64,000 bases of DNA from Bacteroidota bacterium. GTDB taxonomy: Bacteria > Bacteroidota > Bacteroidia > Bacteroidales > F082. Where the stretch lies: NCBI GenBank assembly GCA_014382445.1, contig JACNJS010000021.1, positions 62,001 through 126,000 on the forward strand. The letters run 5' to 3'. Both the position numbers and the translations under genes were made by a program. The notes beneath the pieces are model-generated. The model did no database searches and had not been told where the DNA came from. It worked only from the letters and a program-made list of their open reading frames with translations. Of this stretch, positions 35,986 through 45,099 are shown piece by piece (position 1 is the first letter of the stretch; the number at the start of each line of letters is the position of its first letter).

Positions 35986-37214
35986 AAAAAGAGAAATTCA
36001 AACGGAGATCAGTTTAATGACCTGGTTGTCATCCTAATATTAAGAACAAGGATTGAATTAATAGTTATTCACAGGTAAAACAGCCTTGAGCAATTTATCA
36101 TAGTTACAATATGGACTGTTTTAGATTATCGGGATCGTACTGCAGACAACAAACTTTATGGCAGCAGGGCTGGCGTGTTTTTTGCTAAGCGCACAGGAGA
36201 GTGGGTGTAGCAATTTATGGAATGAAGCAAGAGATACAATGAAATAAGATTATGAACCAATGGATAGTATGAATTAAACATTGTTAAAAAAATTGCTACT
36301 CCCACGTGCGTTGGTGAGGTTGCCTGGCATATTGAGTGAGTAAGGGAGCGAAATATGACGGGCTACCGCAACCAAAGAGGGCAAAAAACATGTCAGCCCG
36401 AACTACATGCAGGCGAGCATGAACAATAAGCTGATTTACATGAATGGAATGTGAAATATTCTGGAATTTTCAATTTTCACTTGTTGATGATTAATGATTG
36501 TGATTCTTAACCTGAAAGGAGCGAACGGCTTGACTTGCGAGTACCGGCTATGCTTTAATGGAGCAAGGGGAGCATTGTTAGTTTAGCCGACGTCAGGAGG
36601 CTAAGCGCAATGCGATGGTCAGGCATGCGGGAGGGCGGAATGGTGCATAGTTGGAACGGAGCAAGCCGGAGAAGTGAGCGACACCAATTCTTCTAATTCT
36701 GTGTCTGCCTTCGCTGAAGCTTTGGCGGACGGAGTGAAAACAATAAAAACATATTGGGTATGGCGCTGCACGCGGTAGGATGTTTTTTTGTAGGATCAGG
36801 GTAAGCCGGTGTGTAGGGGCAGCGGCTATTTTACATAATATAGTTATAGGACATAAGCCGGTTGAGGTGGGCTTTTCGAGCGTTTGTACTATAACTCATA
36901 TTATGTAACTTAGCTATGGGAACTGGCTTCTCTTTTAACAGAAAATTTGAAAAAATGAAATTGTGGTTAATGTTCAATATCCATTACTTGAAGTATTGAA
37001 ATAGAATCTTCCAGACAAGAAATTCCATTAGATTATTTACTTTATGGGATTAGTATATTTACCTATGACGAATGGACAAGAAACTGGAATAAATACATAA
37101 AAACCAAACCTGGCAAGGGTTTGTAAAAATGGTGAAAAATTTTCATAGCGAAATAGTGTGAAATCTTAATTATTATTTCGTACTTTTCCATTTTCATTCC
37201 AGAAAACATGATTT
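35986..37214. other. Gene-free region with structured and GC-richer sequence
   Basis: About 1.2 kb (1.45 kb counted from 35764) without a credible reading frame. The parts at 36300-36420 and 36520-36680 are visibly richer in G and C than the flanks, with many GGAGCAAG/GGAGCGAA-like words. There is a REP-like hairpin at 36703-36730 (GTCTGCC with GGCGGAC) and a long inverted repeat at 36831-36908. It could hold an origin, transfer origin, RNA gene or degenerate genes; none is recognised. Confidence 0.6.
36831..36908. repeat. 19/20-bp inverted repeat
   Basis: TTACATAATATAGTTATAG (36831-36849) and CTATAACTCATATTATGTAA (36889-36908) pair over their whole length with one bulged base, around a 39-nt GC-richer loop containing AAGCCGGTTGAGG. 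An AAGCCGGTGTG copy also lies at 36803-36813. Confidence 0.85.
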
Positions 37215-37973
37215 ATGATACAGGTTATTGTTATCGATGACGAAGATCATATTCGCGATTCACTCGCGAAACTACTGGCCAGACATTGTCCACAGGTTGC
37301 AGTTGTTGGTACAGGATTCAGTGTGGATAGCGGCATACAGGTCATCAGGGAAATTCACCCCGATCTTGTATTACTCGACATTCAAATGAATGACGGAACC
37401 GGTTTCGACTTGTTGCAGAACTTTTCTCCTATCGAGTTCAAAGTTATTTTTATCACCGCTTATGATCAATATGCATTACAGGCATTTCGTTTCTGTGCAG
37501 TAGATTACCTGCTTAAACCCGTAAACCCGGAACAACTTGTTGCTGCTATCGACCGGGCCGGTTTATTGATCAGCGATCATCTCAACGTGCAAATGAACGC
37601 GCTATATGAGAACCTGAAATCTGTTGCCAGACAAGATAAGAAGATTATCTTAAAAACAGCTAATCAAATCCATTTGCTCGATTTGAAGAGTATTATCTGT
37701 TGCGAATCCGACAGTTGTTATACAACAGTGCATACCTCCGGAAATGAACACATCATGGTTGCAAAAACATTAAAAGAATACGATGAGATGCTTACAGGGT
37801 GCGGGTTTTACCGTGTCCACAAATCCCATCTGATCAACCTGGCACATATTAAACGATTCGATAAACAGGATGGTGGAACTATTGTGCTGACCAATGACCT
37901 TAGAATTCCGGTGGCATCGCGGAAACGGGAGGAGGTACTGGAATTGATTGAGCGAATGGGAGAATCAAAATGA
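37215..37973 (+). CDS. LytTR-family response regulator
   Basis: 252 residues. The receiver domain has IDDEDHIRDSL and phospho-acceptor Asp55 (LVLLDIQMNDGTGF), with the signalling Thr/Lys (FITAYDQY and LLKPV). From about residue 145 a LytTR DNA-binding domain follows (HLLDLKSIICCESDSCYTTV, then RVHKSHLINLAHIKRF and LRIPVASRKREEV). It is followed by its kinase gene after 18 bases. Likely targets are the secreted-protein genes downstream, where three 21-bp-period direct repeats lie at 42405-42457. Confidence 0.9.
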   Translation: MIQVIVIDDEDHIRDSLAKLLARHCPQVAVVGTGFSVDSGIQVIREIHPDLVLLDIQMNDGTGFDLLQNFSPIEFKVIFITAYDQYALQAFRFCAVDYLLKPVNPEQLVAAIDRAGLLISDHLNVQMNALYENLKSVARQDKKIILKTANQIHLLDLKSIICCESDSCYTTVHTSGNEHIMVAKTLKEYDEMLTGCGFYRVHKSHLINLAHIKRFDKQDGGTIVLTNDLRIPVASRKREEVLELIERMGESK

Positions 37974-37991
37974 ACAAAGAACTAACTGGCC

Positions 37992-40019
37992 ATGCGAAAA
38001 AAAATATTCATTTTACTGTTTTTTTTCTCCTCGTTCACTGCTTCACCGCAGGATATTAAAATTATCTCCCATCATACAATCGACAGCTTACAAAATTTAA
38101 TATCGACTTCTGATATAACAGATCAAATTACAATTTTGAATACGCTTGCATCATACTATGCACCTTTTGATTTTGACACGAGTATAATGTATGCCAGCCA
38201 GGCAATACGTCTTGCAACCGTGTATTCGAACACCACTAATGTAGCACTTGTAAAGGCTAATATAGGAAATGCCTACTATTATAAGATGGACTTCAAAAAC
38301 GCACTTCTGTCCTACCTGTCGGCTTTGAAAATTCTCGAAGAAAATAATGAATGGAAAGCATCAGGTGACATCTGCCTGCAACTAGGCAATATCAATTTCT
38401 TAATTCGGAGAAGTGAAAAGGCCATTTCCTATTACCACAAAGCCCTTGGTTATTATCAGGCATCTGGCGATGAAATCTCTTCATCTGCTGTTTACGAAGC
38501 CATGAGCCTGGCAATGGACAATCTAAATTATAAGCCAAAGGACAGCGCATTGATCTATGGGAATAAACTCTTGAAATACTCACAGAAGATAAACGATCAT
38601 TACCGGGAAGCGTTGGCTTACATCATCATAGGACAGATCTATTTAGGCGACGACAACTCAGTAATAAAAAAACAAAAAGCACTTGCATATAATGATTCGG
38701 CATTGATCATTGCAACAAAGCATAAATATGATGATCTTATTTCAATAATCTACCTTAACCTTGGATGTTATTATGACAGAAGTTCCCCATTTTTCGAACT
38801 GACCGGAGATCTTGCCTTATCACAATCCTATTTTGGAAAAGCATACACTGTTGCCAATAATATTGGAAGCAGTTACCTGATGGCCATGATCCTGAATTCG
38901 TTGGCAAATATTGATATTGAGGAAAGAAAATATGCTCAGGCTGAAATCAAACTGAATGAAAGTGAGGCAAGATTTAATAATTTTTTCCAATTCGACTGGA
39001 AAAAAAACAACCTGATCATAACAGTTTATTTTCTTGCACTACGTGAAAGAAATAATATGTACAACTCCAGGTTTAAGCTGGCCATGGCAAAAGGAGAATA
39101 CAAAAAAGCCGTTGAATACCTTAATTCATATTACCTGTCGAGAGATACCATGAATGCAGCACAACAAGTAAGGCAACTCGAATTGCTTATGGCTGAGGCT
39201 GATGCCGAAAAAACAGATCAGAAGATCAGGTTGTTGTCGCAGGAAAATGAATTAAATCGATTGAGGCTTTTAAAGACAAGATATCTTTTGGCCGGAGCCG
39301 GATCGGGGATTTTTATATTTAGTTTGTTCCTGCTGCTCTTCTTCCAGCGAAAAAGATTTAAAGCCGAGCAAAAATCCCTTTTGCTTGAACAGAAATTGCT
39401 GCGATCGCAGATGAACCCGCACTTTATCTTTAATTCGCTTGCCAGTATACAAAATTTTGTGATCAATGAAAATTCCGACCAGGCCAGCATTTACCTGTCC
39501 CGGTTCTCGAACCTTATCAGGAATATACTCGATAATTCGATAGAAGAATATGTTCCTCTTGAAAAAGAAATAAGTACCATCGAAAATTACCTGGAGTTGC
39601 AAAAAGTGAGATTTGCCGGCCAGTTTGAATGGGTGATAACAGTAAATGAAATGATTGATGATGCGAATATGCTCATTCCTCCAATGCTGGCCCAACCGTT
39701 CATCGAAAATGCAATCGAGCATGGCATCAGGCACAGAGATACAAAAGGCCACATTGATATCCGTTTTCACCTGGAAGAGGGGCTTATACGTTTCGAAGTG
39801 GAGGATGACGGTGTTGGCAGGGTCAAATCGCACGAGATTGAAGCAAAACATAAACCAAGACACCGCTCCATGGCTACTTCGCTAACTCGTGACCGCCTCA
39901 ATACTCTTAATAAAAAACTAAAATATAAAATACGGCTGGAAATTATTGACCTAACCGACAGCATGGGGAATGCATGCGGAACGAAAGTGACCTTTGGAAT
40001 ACCGGTGTTGTTGAAGTAA
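37992..40019 (+). CDS. LytS/YehU-type sensor histidine kinase with periplasmic TPR domain
   Basis: 675 residues. A signal peptide (MRKKIFILLFFFSSFTASPQ) precedes TPR repeats (for example ALVKANIGNAYYYKMDFKNALLSY) to about 390, a coiled segment, and one membrane helix at about 430-451 (AGAGSGIFIFSLFLLLFF). The His_kinase domain has QMNPHFIFNSLASIQ (His near 476). The ATPase has FIENAIEHGI and VEDDGVGR. It should sense an envelope signal and phosphorylate the LytTR regulator encoded just before it. Confidence 0.9.
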   Translation: MRKKIFILLFFFSSFTASPQDIKIISHHTIDSLQNLISTSDITDQITILNTLASYYAPFDFDTSIMYASQAIRLATVYSNTTNVALVKANIGNAYYYKMDFKNALLSYLSALKILEENNEWKASGDICLQLGNINFLIRRSEKAISYYHKALGYYQASGDEISSSAVYEAMSLAMDNLNYKPKDSALIYGNKLLKYSQKINDHYREALAYIIIGQIYLGDDNSVIKKQKALAYNDSALIIATKHKYDDLISIIYLNLGCYYDRSSPFFELTGDLALSQSYFGKAYTVANNIGSSYLMAMILNSLANIDIEERKYAQAEIKLNESEARFNNFFQFDWKKNNLIITVYFLALRERNNMYNSRFKLAMAKGEYKKAVEYLNSYYLSRDTMNAAQQVRQLELLMAEADAEKTDQKIRLLSQENELNRLRLLKTRYLLAGAGSGIFIFSLFLLLFFQRKRFKAEQKSLLLEQKLLRSQMNPHFIFNSLASIQNFVINENSDQASIYLSRFSNLIRNILDNSIEEYVPLEKEISTIENYLELQKVRFAGQFEWVITVNEMIDDANMLIPPMLAQPFIENAIEHGIRHRDTKGHIDIRFHLEEGLIRFEVEDDGVGRVKSHEIEAKHKPRHRSMATSLTRDRLNTLNKKLKYKIRLEIIDLTDSMGNACGTKVTFGIPVLLK

Positions 40020-40095
40020 CTAACCTTAAGCTACTGGCTTTGGTTACGAAGTTTGTTTGAAATAAGAAGTAAAAAGCGATTAATCCATATTTTAA

Positions 40096-41157
40096 ATGAA
40101 TACGATAATAAGACATATTGTTTTTTCAATTCTGCTCCCCTCAGTTTTGCTGATTGCAGCTTGCGGGCACGACAATTCCCCTTCCCCTTTGAAATTCAAA
40201 GCCTATGGTTACAATCCAATTTTAAATCCGGGAGAACCCGGAACGTGGGATGAACTTATGCTGCTGGGGCCACAGGTATACTGGCACGACAGTTTGTATT
40301 ATCTTTTTTATACCGCCAGCAATATCAATGGCAAAGCGGCAGTTGGCCTTGCAACCTCAAAGGATGGATTTCATTTTGAAAAATATGCTGGAAATCCCAT
40401 ATTATCTCCTGATGGCAATGGTTTTGATGCATACCTTGTGGCGAATGCCATATTGCTTCAACATGATACAGGGTGGGTGATGTATTTTGGTGCCGGTGAA
40501 CTGGCAAGATATGGCCCGGGACAATCCATCGGCCGGGCTACTGCAACAAGTATTATAGGTCCATGGATCAAAGATGAAAAACCCTTATTAATGACCGGAA
40601 GTATGGGGGAATGGGATGCAGGATTTGTATTTCCAGGTTCGATTGTTGAACTTGATGATGGCAGCTACCGCATGTATTACACAGGCGGAGGCGATTTTCA
40701 GGGAGAGGTTATTACCCACACCGGACTGGCAACCTCAGGAGACGGTATAAACTGGAAAAAATATAATGATCCCACCACCGGGCAGCATCCATTTTTAGAA
40801 AGTGATCCTGTATTGCCTGCCGGGAATAAAAAAGAATGGGATAGCCACATGACCTGGATGGCATTTGTTTACAACACACCGGAAGGCTTTAATATGTATT
40901 ACACGGGTACGACTTATATTAAGGGATTAGACAAAAGTTCTATCGGGTTTGCATCAAGCCGGGATGGAATTCATTGGACAAAACACCCGGATAATCCCAT
41001 TTACAGGGTAGAAGACGATTCTTTCCTTGCAAATATTCATAAAGATGCAATCATTGAAGGACCCTGGCTTGTTTTTCATGACACTGTTTGTTACATGTAT
41101 TATGACTATGGTGTAATTGTAGGAAAAATTGGTATGGCAACTGCGGTGGTGAAGTAA
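40096..41157 (+). CDS. GH43/GH32-like five-bladed propeller lipoprotein (copy 1)
   Basis: 353 residues. The lipobox ends at Cys23 (LLIAACGHD). Repeated blades follow, of the form YYLFYTASNINGKAAVGLATSKDG and YRMYYTGGGDF, with the DG-x-x-F/W-x-K pattern (SKDGFHFEKYAGNPIL, SRDGIHWTKHPDNPI) of GH32/43/130-type propellers. Glycosidase or phosphorylase activity on a surface glycan is possible; the catalytic acids cannot be assigned by eye. It is a close tandem paralogue of the next gene. It follows the kinase gene by 76 bases. Confidence 0.72.
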   Translation: MNTIIRHIVFSILLPSVLLIAACGHDNSPSPLKFKAYGYNPILNPGEPGTWDELMLLGPQVYWHDSLYYLFYTASNINGKAAVGLATSKDGFHFEKYAGNPILSPDGNGFDAYLVANAILLQHDTGWVMYFGAGELARYGPGQSIGRATATSIIGPWIKDEKPLLMTGSMGEWDAGFVFPGSIVELDDGSYRMYYTGGGDFQGEVITHTGLATSGDGINWKKYNDPTTGQHPFLESDPVLPAGNKKEWDSHMTWMAFVYNTPEGFNMYYTGTTYIKGLDKSSIGFASSRDGIHWTKHPDNPIYRVEDDSFLANIHKDAIIEGPWLVFHDTVCYMYYDYGVIVGKIGMATAVVK

Positions 41158-41194
41158 TCATTAAGACGTGGGCGTTTAGCAATTAAATGAAATT

Positions 41195-42259
41195 ATGAAA
41201 AAACTAATTTTAAATTTGATCCTGAGTTTATTTGTCCTAAGTTTACCAGGATGCAAACAGGACATTTCCCCTTCCCCTATGAAATTCAAAGCCTATGAGC
41301 ACAATCCAATTATAAATCCCGGTGCACCCGGTTCATGGGATGAACTTTCACCTTCGGTTCCTAACATCGTATGGAGCGATAGCATTTTCTATCTTTTCTA
41401 TATGGGATGGAATACTTCTGGCAGAATAGCCATTGGTCTCGCATCTTCTGACGATGGTTTTCATTTCACAAAGTTTGAGGGAAATCCAATAATATCCCCT
41501 GATAGCAAGGGCTTTGATGCTTTTGCTGTGGCCGCCCCAATCGTGATGAAAGATTATTCGCTGTGGATAATGTACTATAACGCACTTGAAACAGCGGATT
41601 ATGCCCCGGGCCCCTCAATAACCATGGCATCGGCCACACAACCAACAGGGCCTTGGTCAAAAAAAGAAACAGCGGTACTGACCTCAGGCAGCAAAGGAGA
41701 ATGGGATGCCGGTTTTGTAATAGCAAGTTCTGTTATCAAATTGGAAAATAACAGCTACATCATGTATTATACTGGTGGAAAGGATTTTTTTGAATTGAAA
41801 GATTTTAATATCGGCATGGCCACTTCGAAGGATGGTGAGCATTGGAAAAAATATAATGATCCGGCTACTAAGGTTCATCCCTATGCTGAAAGCGACCCTG
41901 TATTCATGGCTGGAAAGGCTGGTGATTGGGATGGCAGTTATGTTTGGATGCCAAAGGTTGCCAGGTTTTCAGAAGGATACAATATGTATTATACGGGTAT
42001 TAAAGTCAGTAAAAAAAAGGTTTACGGTGCAACAGGTTACGCCTTCAGCAAAGATGGTATTCGATGGGAAAGATATACAGGAAATCCGGTGTACAATGTA
42101 GAAGATGATCCTTGTATAAATAGCCCGGCTGATGAAGCAATCATAGAAAATCCATCGTTTTATTATATGGATACCCTTTGTTTTATGTTTTATAGTTACG
42201 GCACTGAAGGACAGGGAATAGGTTTAGCTACTGCAAAAGTGCCAGTTGGTTATAAATAA
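41195..42259 (+). CDS. GH43/GH32-like five-bladed propeller lipoprotein (copy 2)
   Basis: 354 residues. The lipobox ends at Cys20 (LSLPGCKQD). Blades (FYLFYMGWNTSGRIAIGLASSDDGFHF, YIMYYTGGKDFF, EGYNMYYTGIKV) match copy 1 along the whole length, so the two arose by tandem duplication. The N-terminal segments PSPMKFKAYEHNPIINPG and PSPLKFKAYGYNPILNPG are nearly identical. Anchoring to the outer membrane is likely. It is the last gene before the T9SS array, from which a promoter region with direct repeats separates it. Confidence 0.72.
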   Translation: MKKLILNLILSLFVLSLPGCKQDISPSPMKFKAYEHNPIINPGAPGSWDELSPSVPNIVWSDSIFYLFYMGWNTSGRIAIGLASSDDGFHFTKFEGNPIISPDSKGFDAFAVAAPIVMKDYSLWIMYYNALETADYAPGPSITMASATQPTGPWSKKETAVLTSGSKGEWDAGFVIASSVIKLENNSYIMYYTGGKDFFELKDFNIGMATSKDGEHWKKYNDPATKVHPYAESDPVFMAGKAGDWDGSYVWMPKVARFSEGYNMYYTGIKVSKKKVYGATGYAFSKDGIRWERYTGNPVYNVEDDPCINSPADEAIIENPSFYYMDTLCFMFYSYGTEGQGIGLATAKVPVGYK

Positions 42260-42404
42260 TAATCTTCTTTCTTAAAATGCAGATGAAAGCAGTCATCATT
42301 GATAATATGATTTAATCGATTTTTCATTGATAGTTATTTTTATATGTATTGTATTTAACACTGAGTTTCGAACTTAGGACTCCAAACACATAATTTCCAT
42401 TCGC

Positions 42405-42457
42405 GTTCTCTAAACAAATCCTAGCATTCTCTAAACAAATCCCGGCGTTCACTTAAC
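42405..42457. promoter_or_regulatory. Three direct repeats with 21-bp period (putative LytTR binding site)
   Basis: GTTCTCTAAA at 42405, ATTCTCTAAA at 42426 and GTTCACTTAA at 42447 recur exactly 21 bases apart; the 11 bases between the first two (CAAATCC-type) are also similar. LytTR regulators bind direct repeats spaced by two helical turns. The last unit ends about 28 bases before the -7 box. Confidence 0.65.
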
Positions 42458-42484
42458 AGGTTCATTTCTGATATTTTGGCAGTG

Positions 42485-42492
42485 TATATTTG
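42485..42492 (+). promoter_or_regulatory. Putative -7 element of the T9SS array
   Basis: TATATTTG matches TAnnTTTG and ends 26 bases before the start codon at 42519. No good TTG -33 box is present, as expected for an activated promoter. Confidence 0.5.
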
Positions 42493-42518
42493 AATTTAAT
42501 AACCTTAACATAATTCTT

Positions 42519-43781
42519 ATGAAAAAATCACATTTACTTCTCTTCACATTTGTCCTGATCGGATTCAAATGTTTTGCACAATGGGAACCCCAAAATTCTG
42601 GAACGACCAAACGACTCAAGGACGTTTTTTTTACAAATGTTGACACGGGTTATGCGGTTGGCAATAATGACACTGGTGATGGTGGAATTATCCTTAAAAC
42701 GACCAATGGTGGAATAGATTGGATAACATTAATGATTGCGGATACCTTAGAGTTCAATTCAGTTTATTTCACAGATGCTAACACAGGGTATGTGGCTGGT
42801 AGTAAGCAATACTGGAGCAATCCTGCAATTATTTTAAAAACCACAAATGGAGGAATCTCCTGGTCAATAGTATTTAATTACTCATATTCAAATGAAAGCG
42901 GTGCGAGCCTGGTTTCCGTCTATTTCCCTGGCCCAAATACAGGTTACGCGGTTGGTAATATTATGTATACCAGTATGGGTACTTCCCCATTTATCATAAA
43001 AACCTCAAATGGGGGCGCAAACTGGACTATTAATGATTCTATTCCTGGTGATAAACTAAGTTCTATATTTTTTACAAGTATAGATACAGGTTATGCGGTA
43101 GGGGATAATAAAGTCCTTAGAACAACAAATGGAGGAACTAACTGGGAAGTTCAGACATTATCAGTTGTAAATATGAAAGATGTTTTTTTTGCCAATGCAA
43201 ATACAGGTTATATTATCGGATCTATGCACGAGGGCTATTCTGTAGAATTAAAAACAATTGATGCAGGGATTAGCTGGTCTCCATTAAACATCGGAGGTAT
43301 GTTCCCTCCATTGCCATTCCTTTCGATCTATTTTACAGATGCAAATACTGGTTATTTCGTTAATGATGAAATATTTAAAACACTTAATGGAGGGGGTAGC
43401 TGGATGAACCAGTATATGGGTGAGTATTCTTATACATCTGTCTTTTTTCCGGTACCTGATACTGGCTACATTGTTGGTTCAAATGGCACCATCCTTAAAA
43501 CCATAAATGGCGGTATAACAAGAATAGGTAAAAAAGAGAAGTCTAATAAACTTTTTAGTTTTTATCCCAACCCAGCAAATGACAATATCACCATTTCCTC
43601 TACTTCATTAACCGGCATTACACAACTTTTAATATTCAATGTGAGTGGGGAAAAAGTAATAGAACGCCAGTTAACAAATATTGAAACCCAAATCAGCGTC
43701 AGCGCCCTGCCAGGTGGCGTTTATTTCGTAAGGCTGCAAAATGAAAAGATGGTGGAGATTGGAAAAATTGTTAAAGAATAA
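42519..43781 (+). CDS. T9SS-secreted YCF48-like repeat protein (A)
   Basis: 420 residues with a signal peptide (MKKSHLLLFTFVLIGFKCFA). About seven blades have the pattern FFTNVDTGYAVG ... GIILKTTNGGIDW, as in YCF48/photosystem-assembly-type propellers. From about residue 345 there is a sorting domain (FYPNPANDNITISS, LIFNVSGEKVIERQL, GVYFVRLQNEKMV). The first part is almost identical at DNA level to the gene at 47344. It is probably secreted and surface-attached. Function, for example glycan or protein binding, is unknown. Confidence 0.87.
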   Translation: MKKSHLLLFTFVLIGFKCFAQWEPQNSGTTKRLKDVFFTNVDTGYAVGNNDTGDGGIILKTTNGGIDWITLMIADTLEFNSVYFTDANTGYVAGSKQYWSNPAIILKTTNGGISWSIVFNYSYSNESGASLVSVYFPGPNTGYAVGNIMYTSMGTSPFIIKTSNGGANWTINDSIPGDKLSSIFFTSIDTGYAVGDNKVLRTTNGGTNWEVQTLSVVNMKDVFFANANTGYIIGSMHEGYSVELKTIDAGISWSPLNIGGMFPPLPFLSIYFTDANTGYFVNDEIFKTLNGGGSWMNQYMGEYSYTSVFFPVPDTGYIVGSNGTILKTINGGITRIGKKEKSNKLFSFYPNPANDNITISSTSLTGITQLLIFNVSGEKVIERQLTNIETQISVSALPGGVYFVRLQNEKMVEIGKIVKE

Positions 43782-43801
43782 AAATTATAAAACTAAATCC
43801 T

Positions 43802-45079
43802 ATGAAAATATTTATCACTTTTTTGGTTGCGCTGGTTGCAATAAACGGTGCAATGGCACAATGGGTACCACAGAACTCAGGAACAACCAATAATCTTAAT
43901 TCCGTTTATTTTACGGATGCGGACAGGGGATATGCAGTCGGGGATGGGGGGATTATACTGAAAACATTTGATGGAGGAATCAATTGGAAAATGAAGAATT
44001 CAGGAACTGTATTCAACTTGCTTTCTGTTCAATTTACCGATTCCCTTACGGGGTATGTGGCAGGAGATAACAGTATTCTGTTGAAAACAATTGATGGTGG
44101 CGAAAATTGGATAAATCAGTCTATTAGTGTTTCAGCTGATTTAAGTTCCATATCCTTTCCAGCAACGGACACAGGCTATCTGCTCGGTTTTTTTTATGAT
44201 TGGCAATTCAGCGATACTCTCTACACTTATATCTTCAAAACCAATAATGGTGGGAACTTATGGACAATCAGTTATCTTTATAAAACCATCGATGATGTTG
44301 GCTCCCCATATCTTAACTCAGTCTTTTTTCCTGATGTCAATACGGGCTATGCTGTTGGCGCAACAGGGAGTATGATGTATTGGCCATACTTGGTCAAAAC
44401 CATAGATGGTGGAATGAACTGGACAAGTCAAACATTGGGGAATTTTGAATTCTTTCGTCTGTCATCGGCCTATTTCCTAAATACAGATACGGGTTATGTG
44501 GTTGGGTCTGGCGCCTTCAATACATTAAAAACCATAAATGGAGGAAATGATTGGACTGGATTAATTTCCAATGATTTTTATTCGCATAATTCAGTCTATT
44601 TCATTGATTCGGAACAGGGATACCTTGTGGGGGGCCAGAGTTGGTCAAATGGTAATATTATTAAGTGCACGGAGGATGGTGGCTATGTATGGACAACTCA
44701 ATATTCAGATAACCTTTCCGGGAATTATCTTTTATCGGTCAATTTTGCAAATGACACAACAGGATATGCTGTTGGCTCTAACGGTGTCATTCTCAAAACC
44801 ATTAATGGTGGTATAACTGTCGGTCTTGATGAGGATCACCAATCAATCAATTGTAATATTTATCCAAATCCCACAAAAGACATTATCACCATTTCCTCCC
44901 CTTCATTAAAAGGCAATACTCAGCTTTCAATCTTTAATGTCAGCGCGGAAAAAGTAATGGAAAAACTGTTAATAGATATTGAAACCCAAATGGACATCAG
45001 TGCACTGCCACGTGGAATTTATTTCTTGCGGCTGCAAAATGAAAAGGTAGTGGAGGTGGGGAAAATTGTTAAAGAATAA
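43802..45079 (+). CDS. T9SS-secreted YCF48-like repeat protein (B)
   Basis: 425 residues: signal peptide (MKIFITFLVALVAINGAMA), blades of the form VYFTDADRGYAVGDGGIILKT and FFPDVNTGYAVGATGSM, and a sorting domain (IYPNPTKDIITISS, GIYFLRLQNEKVVEVG). It lies 20 bases after gene A, with an almost identical intergenic sequence (AAAATTATAAAACTAAATC) also found before the next gene, a sign of duplication of whole units. Blades are more diverged from gene A than the tails are. Confidence 0.86.
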   Translation: MKIFITFLVALVAINGAMAQWVPQNSGTTNNLNSVYFTDADRGYAVGDGGIILKTFDGGINWKMKNSGTVFNLLSVQFTDSLTGYVAGDNSILLKTIDGGENWINQSISVSADLSSISFPATDTGYLLGFFYDWQFSDTLYTYIFKTNNGGNLWTISYLYKTIDDVGSPYLNSVFFPDVNTGYAVGATGSMMYWPYLVKTIDGGMNWTSQTLGNFEFFRLSSAYFLNTDTGYVVGSGAFNTLKTINGGNDWTGLISNDFYSHNSVYFIDSEQGYLVGGQSWSNGNIIKCTEDGGYVWTTQYSDNLSGNYLLSVNFANDTTGYAVGSNGVILKTINGGITVGLDEDHQSINCNIYPNPTKDIITISSPSLKGNTQLSIFNVSAEKVMEKLLIDIETQMDISALPRGIYFLRLQNEKVVEVGKIVKE

Positions 45080-45099
45080 AAATTATAAAACTAAATCTT

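Noticed and set aside
36703-36730. Insertion sequence end in the gene-free region
   Set aside because: A short REP-like hairpin exists but no transposase frame or matching far end was found anywhere in the element.
35764-37214. Diversity-generating retroelement template or retron RNA in the gene-free region
   Set aside because: No reverse transcriptase gene lies in the window and no adenine-variable repeat pair was seen near the secreted proteins.
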